Shown here one piece after another: positions 1-8,754 of a DNA stretch of 64,000 bases (position 1 is its first letter; the number at the start of each line of letters is the position of its first letter). The notes under the pieces are model-generated. The model did not search any database. It had not been told where the DNA came from and saw only the letters and a list, made by a program, of their open reading frames with translations. Source of the DNA: Leptotrichia shahii (lineage in GTDB: Bacteria; Fusobacteriota; Fusobacteriia; Fusobacteriales; Leptotrichiaceae); NCBI RefSeq assembly GCF_008327825.1, contig NZ_AP019827.1, positions 1,550,001 through 1,614,000 of the forward strand, given 5' to 3'. The position numbers and the translations under genes were made by a program.

Positions 1-841
1 CAGGTGCCAAAGTCAAGTAAGTCGCCCCAAATAACGTGTCCGCTCTCGTAGTAAACACAGTTATTACAACTTCACCTTTTTCATTTTTTACAATATTCTC
101 ATTATTCCCTTTATAATCAAAGTCCAAAATAAAGTCTACTTCCGCTCCTGTCGATTTTCCAATCCAGTTTTTCTGCATAGCAAGCACTTGTTCAGGCCAA
201 TGACCTCTAAGTTCTTCATGTCCTTGCAGTAATTCTTCTGCATATTCTGTAATTTTGAAATACCATTGTGAAAGTTCCTTTTGAATTACATCTGTTTTAC
301 CGTGACGCCAGCATTTTCCACCTTCAACCTGCTCATTTGCAAGTACAGTATTACAGTCTGGACACCAGTTTACATAAGATTTTTTCTTGTAAACAAGCCC
401 TTTTTTATACATCTCAATAAAAAATTTCTGATTCCATTTATAGTATTCTGGAGTATAAGTACTAAGTTCTCTATTCCAGTCATAAGAAAGCCCCATAAGC
501 TTCATCTGTCTTCTCATATTGTCAATGTTCGCTTTAGTCCATTTTCCAGGATGTGCCCCATTATCAATAGCAGCATTTTCCGCAGGCAGCCCAAAACTGT
601 CCCATCCAAACGGATGCAGCACATTAAACCCTTTCATCTTCTTGTATCTTGCAATCGCATCTCCAATCGCATAATTTCTCAAATGCCCAACATGCAATTT
701 CCCTGACGGATATGCAAACATCTCAAGCACATAATAATTCTCTTTTCCATCAACTTTATTTTCCGATTTGAAAACATCCCCTTCAAACCACTTATCCTGC
801 CATTTTTTCTCAATTTCCGACGGTTTGTATTCCTTTATCAT
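1..841 (-). CDS. leuS: Leucyl-tRNA synthetase, N-terminal part (runs off window)
   Basis: Class I aminoacyl-tRNA synthetase that charges tRNA-Leu in the cytoplasm. Translating the minus strand from the ATG at 841 gives about 280 residues starting [18 protein letters not shown]. The class I HIGH signature appears as HVGH at residues 50-53, inside [17 protein letters not shown], typical of bacterial LeuRS. A zinc-type CPDC...C segment and the start of the editing insertion ([14 protein letters not shown]) follow. A GGAGG ribosome site lies just upstream of the ATG and a good promoter at 917-945. Only the N-terminal third is visible. Two tRNA-Leu genes lie about 3.3 kb away, but nothing shows they are linked in expression. 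Confidence 0.96.
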   Translation of the reverse strand, partial: MIKEYKPSEIEKKWQDKWFEGDVFKSENKVDGKENYYVLEMFAYPSGKLHVGHLRNYAIGDAIARYKKMKGFNVLHPFGWDSFGLPAENAAIDNGAHPGKWTKANIDNMRRQMKLMGLSYDWNRELSTYTPEYYKWNQKFFIEMYKKGLVYKKKSYVNWCPDCNTVLANEQVEGGKCWRHGKTDVIQKELSQWYFKITEYAEELLQGHEELRGHWPEQVLAMQKNWIGKSTGAEVDFILDFDYKGNNENIVKNEKGEVVITVFTTRADTLFGATYLTLAP

Positions 842-916
842 TGTTTTCCTCCATTTTTTCAGTTTTTATTTTTCTGATACTTTTTATTTCATATCTTAAT
901 AATATATAATGTAATT

Positions 917-945
917 ATTGTACTATATTTTAGTTTTTTTGACAA
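917..945 (-). promoter_or_regulatory. Sigma-70 type promoter upstream of leuS
   Basis: On the minus strand TTGTCA (945-940) is followed after exactly 17 nt by TACAAT (922-917). The start codon of leuS lies about 75 nt downstream. No T-box antiterminator-like structure was recognised in the short leader. Confidence 0.65.
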
Positions 946-1069
946 TTAATTTTATTTTATCTTCTATAGCTTTAAATATAATTTATTTCTTCTTTCCAAT
1001 TTGTTCCATACATCTTTTTCATAAATTCTTCTTTCTCTTTTTCACTCAAAATTGCTCTCCTTTACCCTT

Positions 1070-1770
1070 CTAACTTTCAAAAAACTTAATTTCAGATAAC
1101 ATCACTCCTCTATTCTTAGCCTTACTACACATTTCCTTCAACTGAATTATTCCTTTCCGATTTCCCACAAAATTATAGTAATAATAGAAATAATCATTTT
1201 TAAAATTTATATATTTATTACTCGAAAATTTCTTTTTTAACAATTTTGTTTCCTTTTTCCTTTGACTTTTTAGTCTCTTATTATGTTCTGAAAAAAATAG
1301 AACTGGCATATTCACTATCTTTTCAGGAAATTTAAAATCTCTATTTTTTTCTCTATATTTTAAATATAACACCTCAAAAATAAAATTTAACATTTTTATA
1401 GAAGAAATATATTTTTTAAATATTTCTGTGTCATCAGGTTTTTGGGATTTTAATTCAATATGAAAAAGATAATAATTTTCAGTATTTTTCTCTTGTACCA
1501 AAATTATCGAATCAACTGACTTACATATTTACCATTAAAATAAGGAAAAAGACTAACTTTTGAATTTTCTAAATTATTTACATCAAAGGTTATTTGAAGC
1601 ACATTATAATTATCTGTTTCAAAATATATTTTTACTTTTTCTAATTTTGTTTCTTTAAATTCTTTTATTTTTACATTATTGTATTCAGGCACAATAAAAA
1701 AATCTTTATGTAATGTATTTTTACAATAATCAAAAAAATCCTTATTCTCCAAAATTATTCCCCTCGGCAT
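1070..1770 (-). pseudogene. Unknown partner of the ATPase, broken by a frameshift
   Basis: Two minus-strand reading frames abut here: 1504-1770 (about 88 aa, starting MPRGIILENKDFF) and 1070-1501 (143 aa, VQEKNTENYYLFHIELKSQ...). The second frame stays open upstream of 1501 to 1528 and reads ICKSVDSIILVQEKN, which looks like a smooth continuation of the first. Adding one A to the AAA at about 1531-1534 would give NGKICKSVDSIILVQEK and a single protein of roughly 235 aa. The 5' end overlaps the ATPase stop codon by 29 nt, and a GAGGGG also sits just ahead of an in-frame TTG, so the two were probably co-translated. No family was recognised. Basic, lysine-rich and asparagine-rich; function unknown. 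Confidence 0.5.
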
Positions 1771-2891
1771 AAAACAACAAAGTCTGATAAAGATTATCTG
1801 TTTCCTCAAGAACACTATTAAATGTTTCTATCTCAAATTCTCCATCATTTTCTTTAATTTTTTCAACAGTTTTATTGTGTAAATGAAATACATTTATATC
1901 ACTAGCTTTTAGTCCATATTCATTATTAATTTCGTATTTCCCCATTTCTTTCTCATTCATTCTATTCTTAACTTTTTCAAACAAAAGCATATTATCAATT
2001 TCTTCAGTAATGATTGGACTATGTGTACTTATTATAAATTTTATTCCTTGCTTTGACAAATAATTTATAAGTTTCACTATTTTTCTCTGATTTTCAGGAT
2101 GTAAATTCAATTCAATTTCATCAATAAAAACTATATCTCCTTTTTGAGCTTGATATTTTAAATACAAAAAGAAACCTGCTAAAGTTTTTACAGTTGAAGA
2201 AACTAATCCCATATTTAATTCCAAATCATTTTCATTTTTATAAATAATTTGATTAGATTTTATTATTATTTCACCTTCAATTATATTTTGAATATCAATA
2301 TTTTTTACAAGATTTCTATAAATTTCTGTTTCTTCCTTGCTTTCGTATTCCTCTAATTTATTTAATCGTATAATATATTCATTTACAGGTTCTGAATATC
2401 TTGAAATATTTTTTAACAAATTTATATCTTGTGATAATTCCAACTGTCTTAATATATTATTTCTATTTTCCAATAATTGATTATAAAATAAAATTGCACC
2501 ACTTCTTTCAGCAGGAAAAAAACATATATTATTTATTTCTATATTTTCTAAAAAATATTTTTTCATTTTCAGTAAATTTATCTTTCTCATCAAATTCTAT
2601 ATTTATTTTTGTATTTTCAAAACGGTTTTTATTTGTGTGAAAAACAAAAGGCAAGTCTGTTTCACGCAGTTCATCTGAAAAATTATTATTCTCCATTCTT
2701 TTTCCAATACTTCTTATTTCGTTATTTAATGTTCTTTCAATCCGAATATTTCTTAATACAGCATAAATAAAATTACTCAAATAAGTCTTCCCAGTATTAT
2801 TCTTCCCAATTATCAAATTAATCCCTTTTAAATCATTAAAATCTATTTCTCCACTTTCAATAGGACCTAAATTTTTAAATTTTATTATCAT
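1742..2891 (-). pseudogene. AAA-family (OLD/RecF-like) ATPase split by a homopolymer frameshift
   Basis: The N-terminal frame (2529-2891, 120 aa) starts MIIKFKNLGPIESGEIDF and holds a Walker A, GKNNTGKTYLSNF. The C-terminal frame (stop at 1742) holds the Walker B DIVFIDEIELNLHPENQ and the H-loop FIISTHSPIITEEID. The two frames overlap at 2529-2593. Shortening the A6 run at 2558-2563 (minus-strand reading) to A5 would give TENEKYFLENIEINNICFFPAE and one protein of about 370 aa. Such ATPases are typical of small defence or toxin-like modules with an adjacent partner, here the gene just downstream (1070-1770), which is also frameshifted. Whether the break is real decay, phase variation or a sequencing error cannot be decided here. 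Confidence 0.75.
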
Positions 2892-2911
2892 AATTTGCTT
2901 CCCTTCCTAAT

Positions 2912-3607
2912 CTAATACCCAAAATTCGGATTTTCAATAACCCATTTTCCATTCTTTTTATTAGCTTCCAAAATTTCTTTTCTTCCTACATATTTTCCAT
3001 TTTTTGTAATTCTTTCTAATTCTTGGTCCATCATTTCAATTTGAATTTCACTCGCTATTTTAAAATATTTTTTCATAGCTTTTTCATCATTTTCAGAAAT
3101 TGATTTTGAGTATTCTTCCATTGTCTTTCCTGTTTTTTTCTTAAAGGCTTTATCCATTTTGTCCATCATTTCTCCTGATCTTTCAAATATTTTGTCTATG
3201 CTCATTTCATCTGTATTCACAGGAAAGCCCAGTTTAACTTTTACGTATGCCTTATTTTCATTGATGTAGTCTATTTTTTCTATATCAATCTTATAATACT
3301 TATACATTGTATCTAGCATTTTAGAAAAATAATCTTCCCCAAAAAAAGATTCCATTAATTCTTTCATTTGATTTTTATCATTTTTTATATCGCTTGTAGC
3401 AGAAAATCCGTTCATCATTTTATTCATCATTCCAAACATTTCCTCTTTTGAATAGATTCTGCTCACTTCTTTTTCAATTTGAGAATTGTAATCCAAAAGA
3501 ATACTTTGGTTGAGCTTTACTGCTGGTTCTACTTCCACTTGATATTTTTCTTGTGTAAAATTTGATAAACTTAATAATACAAATAAACTTAAAATTATCT
3601 TTTTCAT
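2912..3607 (-). CDS. Secreted protein of unknown function
   Basis: Starts with a short signal peptide (MKKIILSLFVLLSLSNFTQ) and no lipobox cysteine, so it is probably exported or periplasmic. The 231 aa protein is rich in Met and charged residues (MMNKMMNGF, GEMMDKMDKAFKKKTGK) and has a mixed alpha/beta appearance ending ENPNFGY. A GGAGGAA ribosome site precedes the ATG at 3607. The spacing from the ATPase gene is 20 nt, so it could lie upstream in the same transcript. No family recognised. Confidence 0.75.
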   Translation of the reverse strand: MKKIILSLFVLLSLSNFTQEKYQVEVEPAVKLNQSILLDYNSQIEKEVSRIYSKEEMFGMMNKMMNGFSATSDIKNDKNQMKELMESFFGEDYFSKMLDTMYKYYKIDIEKIDYINENKAYVKVKLGFPVNTDEMSIDKIFERSGEMMDKMDKAFKKKTGKTMEEYSKSISENDEKAMKKYFKIASEIQIEMMDQELERITKNGKYVGRKEILEANKKNGKWVIENPNFGY

Positions 3608-3663
3608 ATTTTCCTCCTGCTTAAACTTAGTATTTAGTCATTTTAAAAATAAAAAAATTGATA

Positions 3664-3757
3664 AATACAGTATTTTTTATGTTTAATTATCTTAAAATCT
3701 CTTTTTATTCTCTGACAAAAATTATTGACTCCTTGTGATCATAAATACTGTTTTTGT
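3664..3757. repeat. Short dispersed repeat, family C copy 1
   Basis: Shares the start ATACAGTATTTT..ATGTTTAATT, a middle TCTCTGACAA and a GACTCCTTGTGATC-type end with 52287-52380. The ends ATACAGTATTTT and AAATACTGTTTTT are roughly inverted, so it looks like a small non-coding inverted-repeat element. Confidence 0.45.
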
Positions 3758-4091
3758 TCATTTATTTTTACAATTTTTTAAAACTTGATAATGTATTTGA
3801 ACTTATTTAAAATTGAACTATTAAAAATTATATAACTTTAGGATTCAGATAAAATAGTTATGGCTTTTGAGCTAGATTTTAAATTAGTTTTACTATAAAA
3901 ATAAATACTAAATTTACAATTATTTATTAGTTTTATTTTGAAATAACTTAATTGTTATTCTATGATTTATTATACCTTAATTACTCTAAAAATTAAAGAA
4001 AAATAATTTCAAGGATGAAGTATAAAAATTATAGGAGAAATGCCTTCATTTTATTTGCATGAAAAAAATTATTTAGATATGTTTAAAAAAA
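3758..4091. other. AT-rich intergenic stretch
   Basis: No open frame with a ribosome site, no strong hairpin followed by a T run and no known RNA motif was seen in this stretch ahead of the two tRNA genes. Confidence 0.5.
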
Positions 4092-4176
4092 TGGTGCGAG
4101 TGACGGGAGTCGAACCCGTACGGCTACTGCCACTACCCTCTGAAAATAGCATGTCTACCAATTCCATCACACTCGC
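4092..4176 (-). tRNA. tRNA-Leu (anticodon CAG)
   Basis: On the minus strand a 7-bp acceptor stem (GCGAGTG/CACTCGC), a D-arm with GGAATTGGTAGAC and an anticodon stem CTATT/GGTAG with loop TTCAGAG (anticodon CAG) are seen. The long variable arm of class II tRNAs and the T-arm CGGGTTCGACTCCCG follow. The CCA tail is encoded (4092-4094). Confidence 0.93.
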
Positions 4177-4227
4177 ATTAAAATATTAGATGTTTTATAA
4201 ATATTAAAAGATATTAATTTTTTATAA

Positions 4228-4313
4228 TGGTGCGAATGACGAGACTTGAACTCGTACAGCTAAAAGCCACTACCCCCTCAAGATAGCGTGTCTACCAATT
4301 CCACCACACTCGC
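4228..4313 (-). tRNA. tRNA-Leu (anticodon GAG)
   Basis: Close relative of its neighbour 51 nt away, with acceptor stem GCGAGTG and D-arm GGAATTGGTAGAC. The anticodon stem is CTATC/GGTAG with loop TTGAGGG (anticodon GAG), followed by a long variable arm, a T-arm CGAGTTCAAGTCTCG and an encoded CCA (4228-4230). Position 7 of the acceptor stem is a G.T pair. The two genes look like a tandem duplication that diverged to read CUG and CUC/CUU codons. Confidence 0.93.
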
Positions 4314-4446
4314 ATATTAAAAATCTTTTAATTAATTTTAATTGAAACTATTAAATCTTAAAATTATTATACATTCAAAATTAAAAAATGTCAATTAATA
4401 TTTAAAAATATCATATAATAACATAGACACAGCTTTTAGGTTCGGT

Positions 4447-4559
4447 TTTATACTATTTCCCATTAAAACAATAGATTTATCTGTTGGGTAAAGGGACACG
4501 ACCCTTGTCAGAAAATAAATAAAATATGATTTCTGTTTTTTAAATGGGGGTTAGTATTA
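4447..4559. repeat. Short inverted-repeat element, family B copy 1
   Basis: About 113 bp. It begins TTATACTATTTCCCATT and ends AAATGGGGGTTAGTATTA, so the two ends are near-inverted repeats (TAATACTA..CCCATTT). Similar copies lie at 36123-36243 and, truncated, at 53664-53760. Confidence 0.7.
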
Positions 4560-4569
4560 AATAAGTTTT

Positions 4570-4685
4570 ATTAGACTTGACTGGAAACTATATGTATTTA
4601 GAATTTGATAAAACAAAAATTTTGAAGCAAGGGGTCTTGACCCCTTGTGGAATAAAAAAACTTAGGTTATAGAACAGGTCTATTA
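4570..4685. repeat. Short inverted-repeat element, family A copy 1
   Basis: About 116 bp with inverted ends (right end read in reverse: ATAGACCTGTTCTATAACC). The perfect 9-bp central palindrome CAAGGGGTC-TT-GACCCCTTG is at 4628-4647. It sits directly after the family B element, so this gap consists almost wholly of repeats. Confidence 0.8.
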
Positions 4686-4747
4686 TATAAGAAATTCAAA
4701 ATAGAAATTATAAATTTAAAAAAAAAAGAGTAAAAAAGTTAATTTTA

Positions 4748-4756
4748 TGCTACAAT
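4748..4756 (+). promoter_or_regulatory. Possible extended -10 promoter for the opp operon
   Basis: TGCTACAAT fits an extended -10 (TGnTATAAT) with one mismatch, 44 nt before the oppD start codon. No convincing -35 box was seen 17 nt upstream. Confidence 0.4.
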
Positions 4757-4800
4757 ATGGGTATAAAATAAATTAAAAAAGTTTTTTTAAGGAGAAGAGC

Positions 4801-5793
4801 ATGGAAAAGGCGGAAACGTTAATAGAAATTAACAATCTTGTTACAAGTTTTCGGATAAAAGATGAATATTTTCCAGCTGTTGACAATGTTTCATTGAAAC
4901 TTAAAAGAAATGAGATATTAGCAATAGTAGGAGAATCAGGATGTGGAAAAAGTACACTTGCTACTTCCATTATTGGACTTCATAATCTGAATAATACGAG
5001 AATTGAAGGAGAAATAAATTTTGAAGGTAAAAATCTTTTGAAACTTGGGGAGGAAGAATACAATAAGATTCGTGGGAATAAAATTGGGATGATATTTCAA
5101 GATCCATTGTCGGCTTTGAATCCACTTATGAGAATTGGAGATCAGATTGAAGAGGGGATGGTTTACCATACAAAATTATCTAAAAAAGAAAGGGAAGCAC
5201 GTGTGCTTGAGCTATTAAATCACGTTGGCATAAAAAATACCAAACGTATAGCAAGACAATTTCCACATGAATTGTCGGGAGGAATGCGACAAAGGGTTAT
5301 GATTGCAATAGCACTTTCATGTAAGCCTGAAGTTATCATAGCTGATGAGCCTACAACAGCATTAGATGTTACAATTCAGGCACAAATACTGGATTTACTA
5401 AAAACTTTGCAAAGTGAGATAAATGCTGGGATTATATTAATTACTCATGATTTGGGTGTAGTTGCAGAAATGGCTGACAGAGTGGCAGTAATGTATGCTG
5501 GAGAAATTGTAGAAATTGCCAATGTAAAAGACTTGTTTGACAATCCAAAGCATCCTTATACAAGATCACTTTTAAGTTCAATTCCACAGCTTGACAGTGA
5601 ACACGAAAAGCTGCATGTAATTAAGGGAATCGTTCCATCAATAACTAAGATGGAGAGAACAGGCTGCCGATTTTCTAAAAGAATCCCTTGGATAAAGGAA
5701 AATGAACATGAAAAAAATCCAAAGCTGCATGAAATTGAGCCAGAACATTTTGTAAGATGTACTTGCTGGAAAAATTTTCATTTTGAAAAGTAA
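4801..5793 (+). CDS. oppD: Oligopeptide/dipeptide ABC transporter ATP-binding protein OppD
   Basis: One of two ATPases driving peptide import through the OppBC channel. Residues 44-52 are the Walker [18 protein letters not shown] (about 158-165) is the ABC signature, and [11 protein letters not shown] (Walker B) and [10 protein letters not shown] (H-loop) follow. The C-terminal extension has the [19 protein letters not shown] region with spaced cysteines (also RCTCW), the iron-sulfur-like tail known from OppD/DppD. Length 330 aa is normal. A GGAGAAG ribosome site precedes the ATG. It is first in a five-gene operon oppD-F-B-C-A; the substrate class (oligo- or dipeptides) cannot be fixed from sequence. 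Confidence 0.93.
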   Translation: MEKAETLIEINNLVTSFRIKDEYFPAVDNVSLKLKRNEILAIVGESGCGKSTLATSIIGLHNLNNTRIEGEINFEGKNLLKLGEEEYNKIRGNKIGMIFQDPLSALNPLMRIGDQIEEGMVYHTKLSKKEREARVLELLNHVGIKNTKRIARQFPHELSGGMRQRVMIAIALSCKPEVIIADEPTTALDVTIQAQILDLLKTLQSEINAGIILITHDLGVVAEMADRVAVMYAGEIVEIANVKDLFDNPKHPYTRSLLSSIPQLDSEHEKLHVIKGIVPSITKMERTGCRFSKRIPWIKENEHEKNPKLHEIEPEHFVRCTCWKNFHFEK

Positions 5794-5843
5794 ATTTTAA
5801 AAATAAAAAAATTTTAAAAATTCAGAGAGGAAAAAATAGAAAT

Positions 5844-6815
5844 ATGAGTTTTATTGAAGTAAAAGATTTAAAAGTTCATTATCCTATTCGTGGAGGATTT
5901 TTTAATAAGATAATTGATTATGTTTATGCTGTAGATGGAGTCAGTTTTACTATTGAAAAAGGAAAGACTTATGGACTTGTGGGAGAATCGGGATCTGGAA
6001 AGTCTACAATTGGAAAGGCAATAATCGGGCTGGAAAAAATAAAAAGCGGTAAAATTATCTATGAGGGAAGAGAAATTGATAGAAAATTTAGAAATAGAAG
6101 AAGTGAGTATAATAGAAATGTACAAATGATATTTCAAGATTCGTTATCTAGCTTAAATCCTAAAAAAAGAGTGATTGATTTAATTTCAGAACCTTTAAGA
6201 AATTTTGAAAATTTAACACCAGATGAGGAAAAAAGGAAAGTATCGGAACTGCTAGAAATTGTAGGAATGAACAGGGAAGATATTTTTAAATATCCACATG
6301 AATTTTCTGGAGGGCAAAGACAAAGGCTAGGGATTGCACGGGCTGTTGCGACAAAGCCTAAGCTGATTATTGCAGATGAGCCTGTGTCGGCACTTGATTT
6401 GTCAGTTCAGGCACAAGTTTTGAATTATATGAAGGACATTCAGGAGCAGTTTGGGCTTAGTTATCTTTTTATTTCTCACGATTTGGGAGTTGTAAAGCAT
6501 ATGTGTGACTACATGTTTATAATGTACCACGGAAGATTTGTGGAAACAGGAGAGAAAAATGATATTTACAAAAATCCTGAACATTTTTATACAAAACGGT
6601 TAATTGCAGCAATTCCAGAAATACATCCAGAAAAACGCGCAGAAAATAAAAGAAGACGGTTAAAAATTGAAAAGGAATATTTAGCAAATGAAAAAAAATA
6701 TTATGATGAAAATGGACGTGTCTTTGATCTAAAAAAATTAACAGATACACATTTTGTTGCTTTTAAAGATAAAAATCTGAGAAATAATGGAAATAGTGAA
6801 AAAGGAGGCAAATAA
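5844..6815 (+). CDS. oppF: Oligopeptide ABC transporter ATP-binding protein OppF
   Basis: Second ATPase of the peptide importer. It shows a Walker A GESGSGKST (about residues 46-54), Q-loop QMIFQDSLSSLNPKKR, signature FSGGQRQRLGIARA, Walker B IIADEPVSALDLS and H-loop FISHDLGVVKH. The C-terminal oligopeptide-transporter extension (PEHFYTKRLIAAIPEIHPE) is typical of OppF. At 323 aa it is full length. It starts 50 nt after oppD with a GAGAGGAAA ribosome site and ends 3 nt before oppB, consistent with one transcript. Confidence 0.93.
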   Translation: MSFIEVKDLKVHYPIRGGFFNKIIDYVYAVDGVSFTIEKGKTYGLVGESGSGKSTIGKAIIGLEKIKSGKIIYEGREIDRKFRNRRSEYNRNVQMIFQDSLSSLNPKKRVIDLISEPLRNFENLTPDEEKRKVSELLEIVGMNREDIFKYPHEFSGGQRQRLGIARAVATKPKLIIADEPVSALDLSVQAQVLNYMKDIQEQFGLSYLFISHDLGVVKHMCDYMFIMYHGRFVETGEKNDIYKNPEHFYTKRLIAAIPEIHPEKRAENKRRRLKIEKEYLANEKKYYDENGRVFDLKKLTDTHFVAFKDKNLRNNGNSEKGGK

Positions 6816-6818
6816 TCA

Positions 6819-7781
6819 ATGTGGAAAACAGTTTTAAGAAGAATACTTGTTATGATACCGCAATTATTCATACTTAGTGTATTAATCTTCATTTTGGCAA
6901 AACTTATGCCAGGAGATCCATTTACTGGGCTGATTACACCGCAAACTGATCCTGCGGCACTTGAAGAATTGCGAAGAAAGGCAGGATTACTCGATCCTTG
7001 GCATATTCAGTATGTGAGATGGCTAAAAAATGCCGTTTCTGGAAATCTGGGAATGAGCTACACTTATAATGTTCCTGTAAAGACACTTATTGGGGAACGT
7101 GCAGTAAATACTTTTATTTTGTCGCTACTTAGCCTTGTTCTGACATATTGCATTGCAATACCGCTTGGAATGTTTGCTGGACGTTATCAGAACTCAATGC
7201 TTGACAAATTTGTTACATTTTATAATTATGTGAGCTATGCGATTCCGACTTTTGTGCTTTCGCTTATAATGATCTGGTTTTTTGGATACATGCTTGGATG
7301 GTTTCCAACAACTGGATCGGTGACAGCTGGACTTCATACTGGAACTTTTGGTCAAATTCTTGACAGGATTTATCATATAATATTGCCTGCAATTACGTAT
7401 GCGTTGCTGGGAACAACTTGGATTGTGCAGTATTTGAGAAATGAAGTAATTGATGCTAAGAATCTGGATTATGTAAAAACGGCGAAAAGTAAGGGAGTGC
7501 CTGAAAACAAGGTTTATTCTAGACATATTTTCAGAAATTCGATTTTACCAATTGCAGCTTTTTTTGGTTATTCGATAACAGGACTTCTGGGAGGTTCGAT
7601 TTTTATTGAAAAAATATTCAGTTATCCTGGAATGGGAGGACTGTTTGTAAATTCTATAATAACACGGGATTACAGTGTTGTTACTGCATTAATATTGCTT
7701 TTTGGATTTTTAACATTGCTTGGAAGTCTGCTTTCAGATATTATTCTTAGTATTGTTGATCCTAGAATTAGAATAGAGTAG
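6819..7781 (+). CDS. oppB: Oligopeptide ABC transporter permease OppB
   Basis: Inner-membrane permease subunit, 320 aa with about six membrane helices. It opens MWKTVLRRILVMIPQLFILS with the family's GDPFTGLITPQTDPAALEELR stretch. The conserved cytoplasmic EAA loop is YVKTAKSKGVPENKVYSRHIFRN. The stop is 11 nt before oppC, and an AAAGGAGG ribosome site lies inside the oppF 3' end. The paired permease is oppC. Confidence 0.93.
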   Translation: MWKTVLRRILVMIPQLFILSVLIFILAKLMPGDPFTGLITPQTDPAALEELRRKAGLLDPWHIQYVRWLKNAVSGNLGMSYTYNVPVKTLIGERAVNTFILSLLSLVLTYCIAIPLGMFAGRYQNSMLDKFVTFYNYVSYAIPTFVLSLIMIWFFGYMLGWFPTTGSVTAGLHTGTFGQILDRIYHIILPAITYALLGTTWIVQYLRNEVIDAKNLDYVKTAKSKGVPENKVYSRHIFRNSILPIAAFFGYSITGLLGGSIFIEKIFSYPGMGGLFVNSIITRDYSVVTALILLFGFLTLLGSLLSDIILSIVDPRIRIE

Positions 7782-7792
7782 GTGGTGAAGGA

Positions 7793-8728
7793 ATGTCTAA
7801 CAATGAAGTTTTAAAGGAGAATAATGAAAAAACAGAAAATTTTGAAATTATTAAGAAAAGTGGTAACAAGCCAACTGGAATTAGTGTTATTGCAAGGGAG
7901 ATACTAAAGGATAAATTAGCACTTGCTTCGCTTATTATTCTTGTAATCCTTTTTGGAATAATTTTTATTGGATCGCTTTTTGCAAATCAAGAGGAAATTA
8001 TGAAAATAAGCCTTTTAGATAAATATGCCATTCCTATGAAAGAGGGATTTTGGCTAGGCTCTGATTCTGGAGGGCGTTCAATATTGGGACAGCTTATACT
8101 AGGAGCGAGAAACTCGATTATTATTGGTTTTGCAATAACTATTTTAACTTCAGGAATTGGAATATTTTTGGGGTTAATAGCAGGATATTATGGAAAATGG
8201 GTGGATAATGTAATAATGAGAATTATTGACTTTATCACAATTTTACCGACACTTATGATAATTATTGTATTTGTTACAATTGTTCCAAAATATACAATTA
8301 CAACTTTTGTTCTTATAATGAGTACATTTTACTGGGTTGGATCAGCACGTCTTATTAGAAGCAAAGCACTTTCTGAAAGTAAAAAAGACTATGTTTTAGC
8401 TTCAAAAACTATGGGAACAAAGGATTTGACAATAATTTTCAGAGAAATATTACCTAATTTAAGTTCAATTATAATTGTAGAATTGACATTGGCATTTGCT
8501 GGAAATATTGGGATTGAAACAGGGCTTAGCTTTCTGGGATTTGGGTTGCCGCTTTCTACACCGAGTCTTGGGACATTAGTTGGTTATGCAGCAGATCCCG
8601 AAGTGCTGTCGACAAAATTGTGGATATGGCTTCCAGCTTCAATATTAATTTTGATTGTGATGCTTTGCATAAATTACGTTGGTCAGGCTTTAAATAGGGC
8701 AGCTGATGCAAAACAAAGAAGGGGATAA
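7793..8728 (+). CDS. oppC: Oligopeptide ABC transporter permease OppC
   Basis: Second permease, 311 aa. It has the long N-terminal cytoplasmic tail typical of OppC, an N-terminal helix (LASLIILVILFGIIFIGSLF), the LGSDSGGRSILGQLILGARNS signature and the EAA loop YVLASKTMGTKDLTIIFREILPN. Five or six membrane segments are evident. It is preceded by GGTGAAGG and lies between oppB and oppA. Confidence 0.92.
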   Translation: MSNNEVLKENNEKTENFEIIKKSGNKPTGISVIAREILKDKLALASLIILVILFGIIFIGSLFANQEEIMKISLLDKYAIPMKEGFWLGSDSGGRSILGQLILGARNSIIIGFAITILTSGIGIFLGLIAGYYGKWVDNVIMRIIDFITILPTLMIIIVFVTIVPKYTITTFVLIMSTFYWVGSARLIRSKALSESKKDYVLASKTMGTKDLTIIFREILPNLSSIIIVELTLAFAGNIGIETGLSFLGFGLPLSTPSLGTLVGYAADPEVLSTKLWIWLPASILILIVMLCINYVGQALNRAADAKQRRG

Positions 8729-8754
8729 AAATTTTAGGAAAAGGAGAGTTGACT

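Noticed and set aside
281-706. Plus-strand open frame of 141 codons
   Set aside because: It is antisense to leuS, which has clear catalytic motifs on the other strand.
841-1069. T-box leader ahead of leuS
   Set aside because: The leader is only about 70 nt after the promoter and no T-box sequence or stem I was seen.
2529-2593. Programmed ribosomal frameshift in the ATPase
   Set aside because: The shift needed is +1-type in the direction of reading and no stimulatory structure or known slippery heptamer for it was seen. A run-length change is simpler, though not proved.
4570-4685. Family A palindromes taken as a CRISPR or as simple terminators
   Set aside because: Copies are kilobases apart, about 115 bp long with their own inverted ends, and occur in both orientations, so they are dispersed elements.
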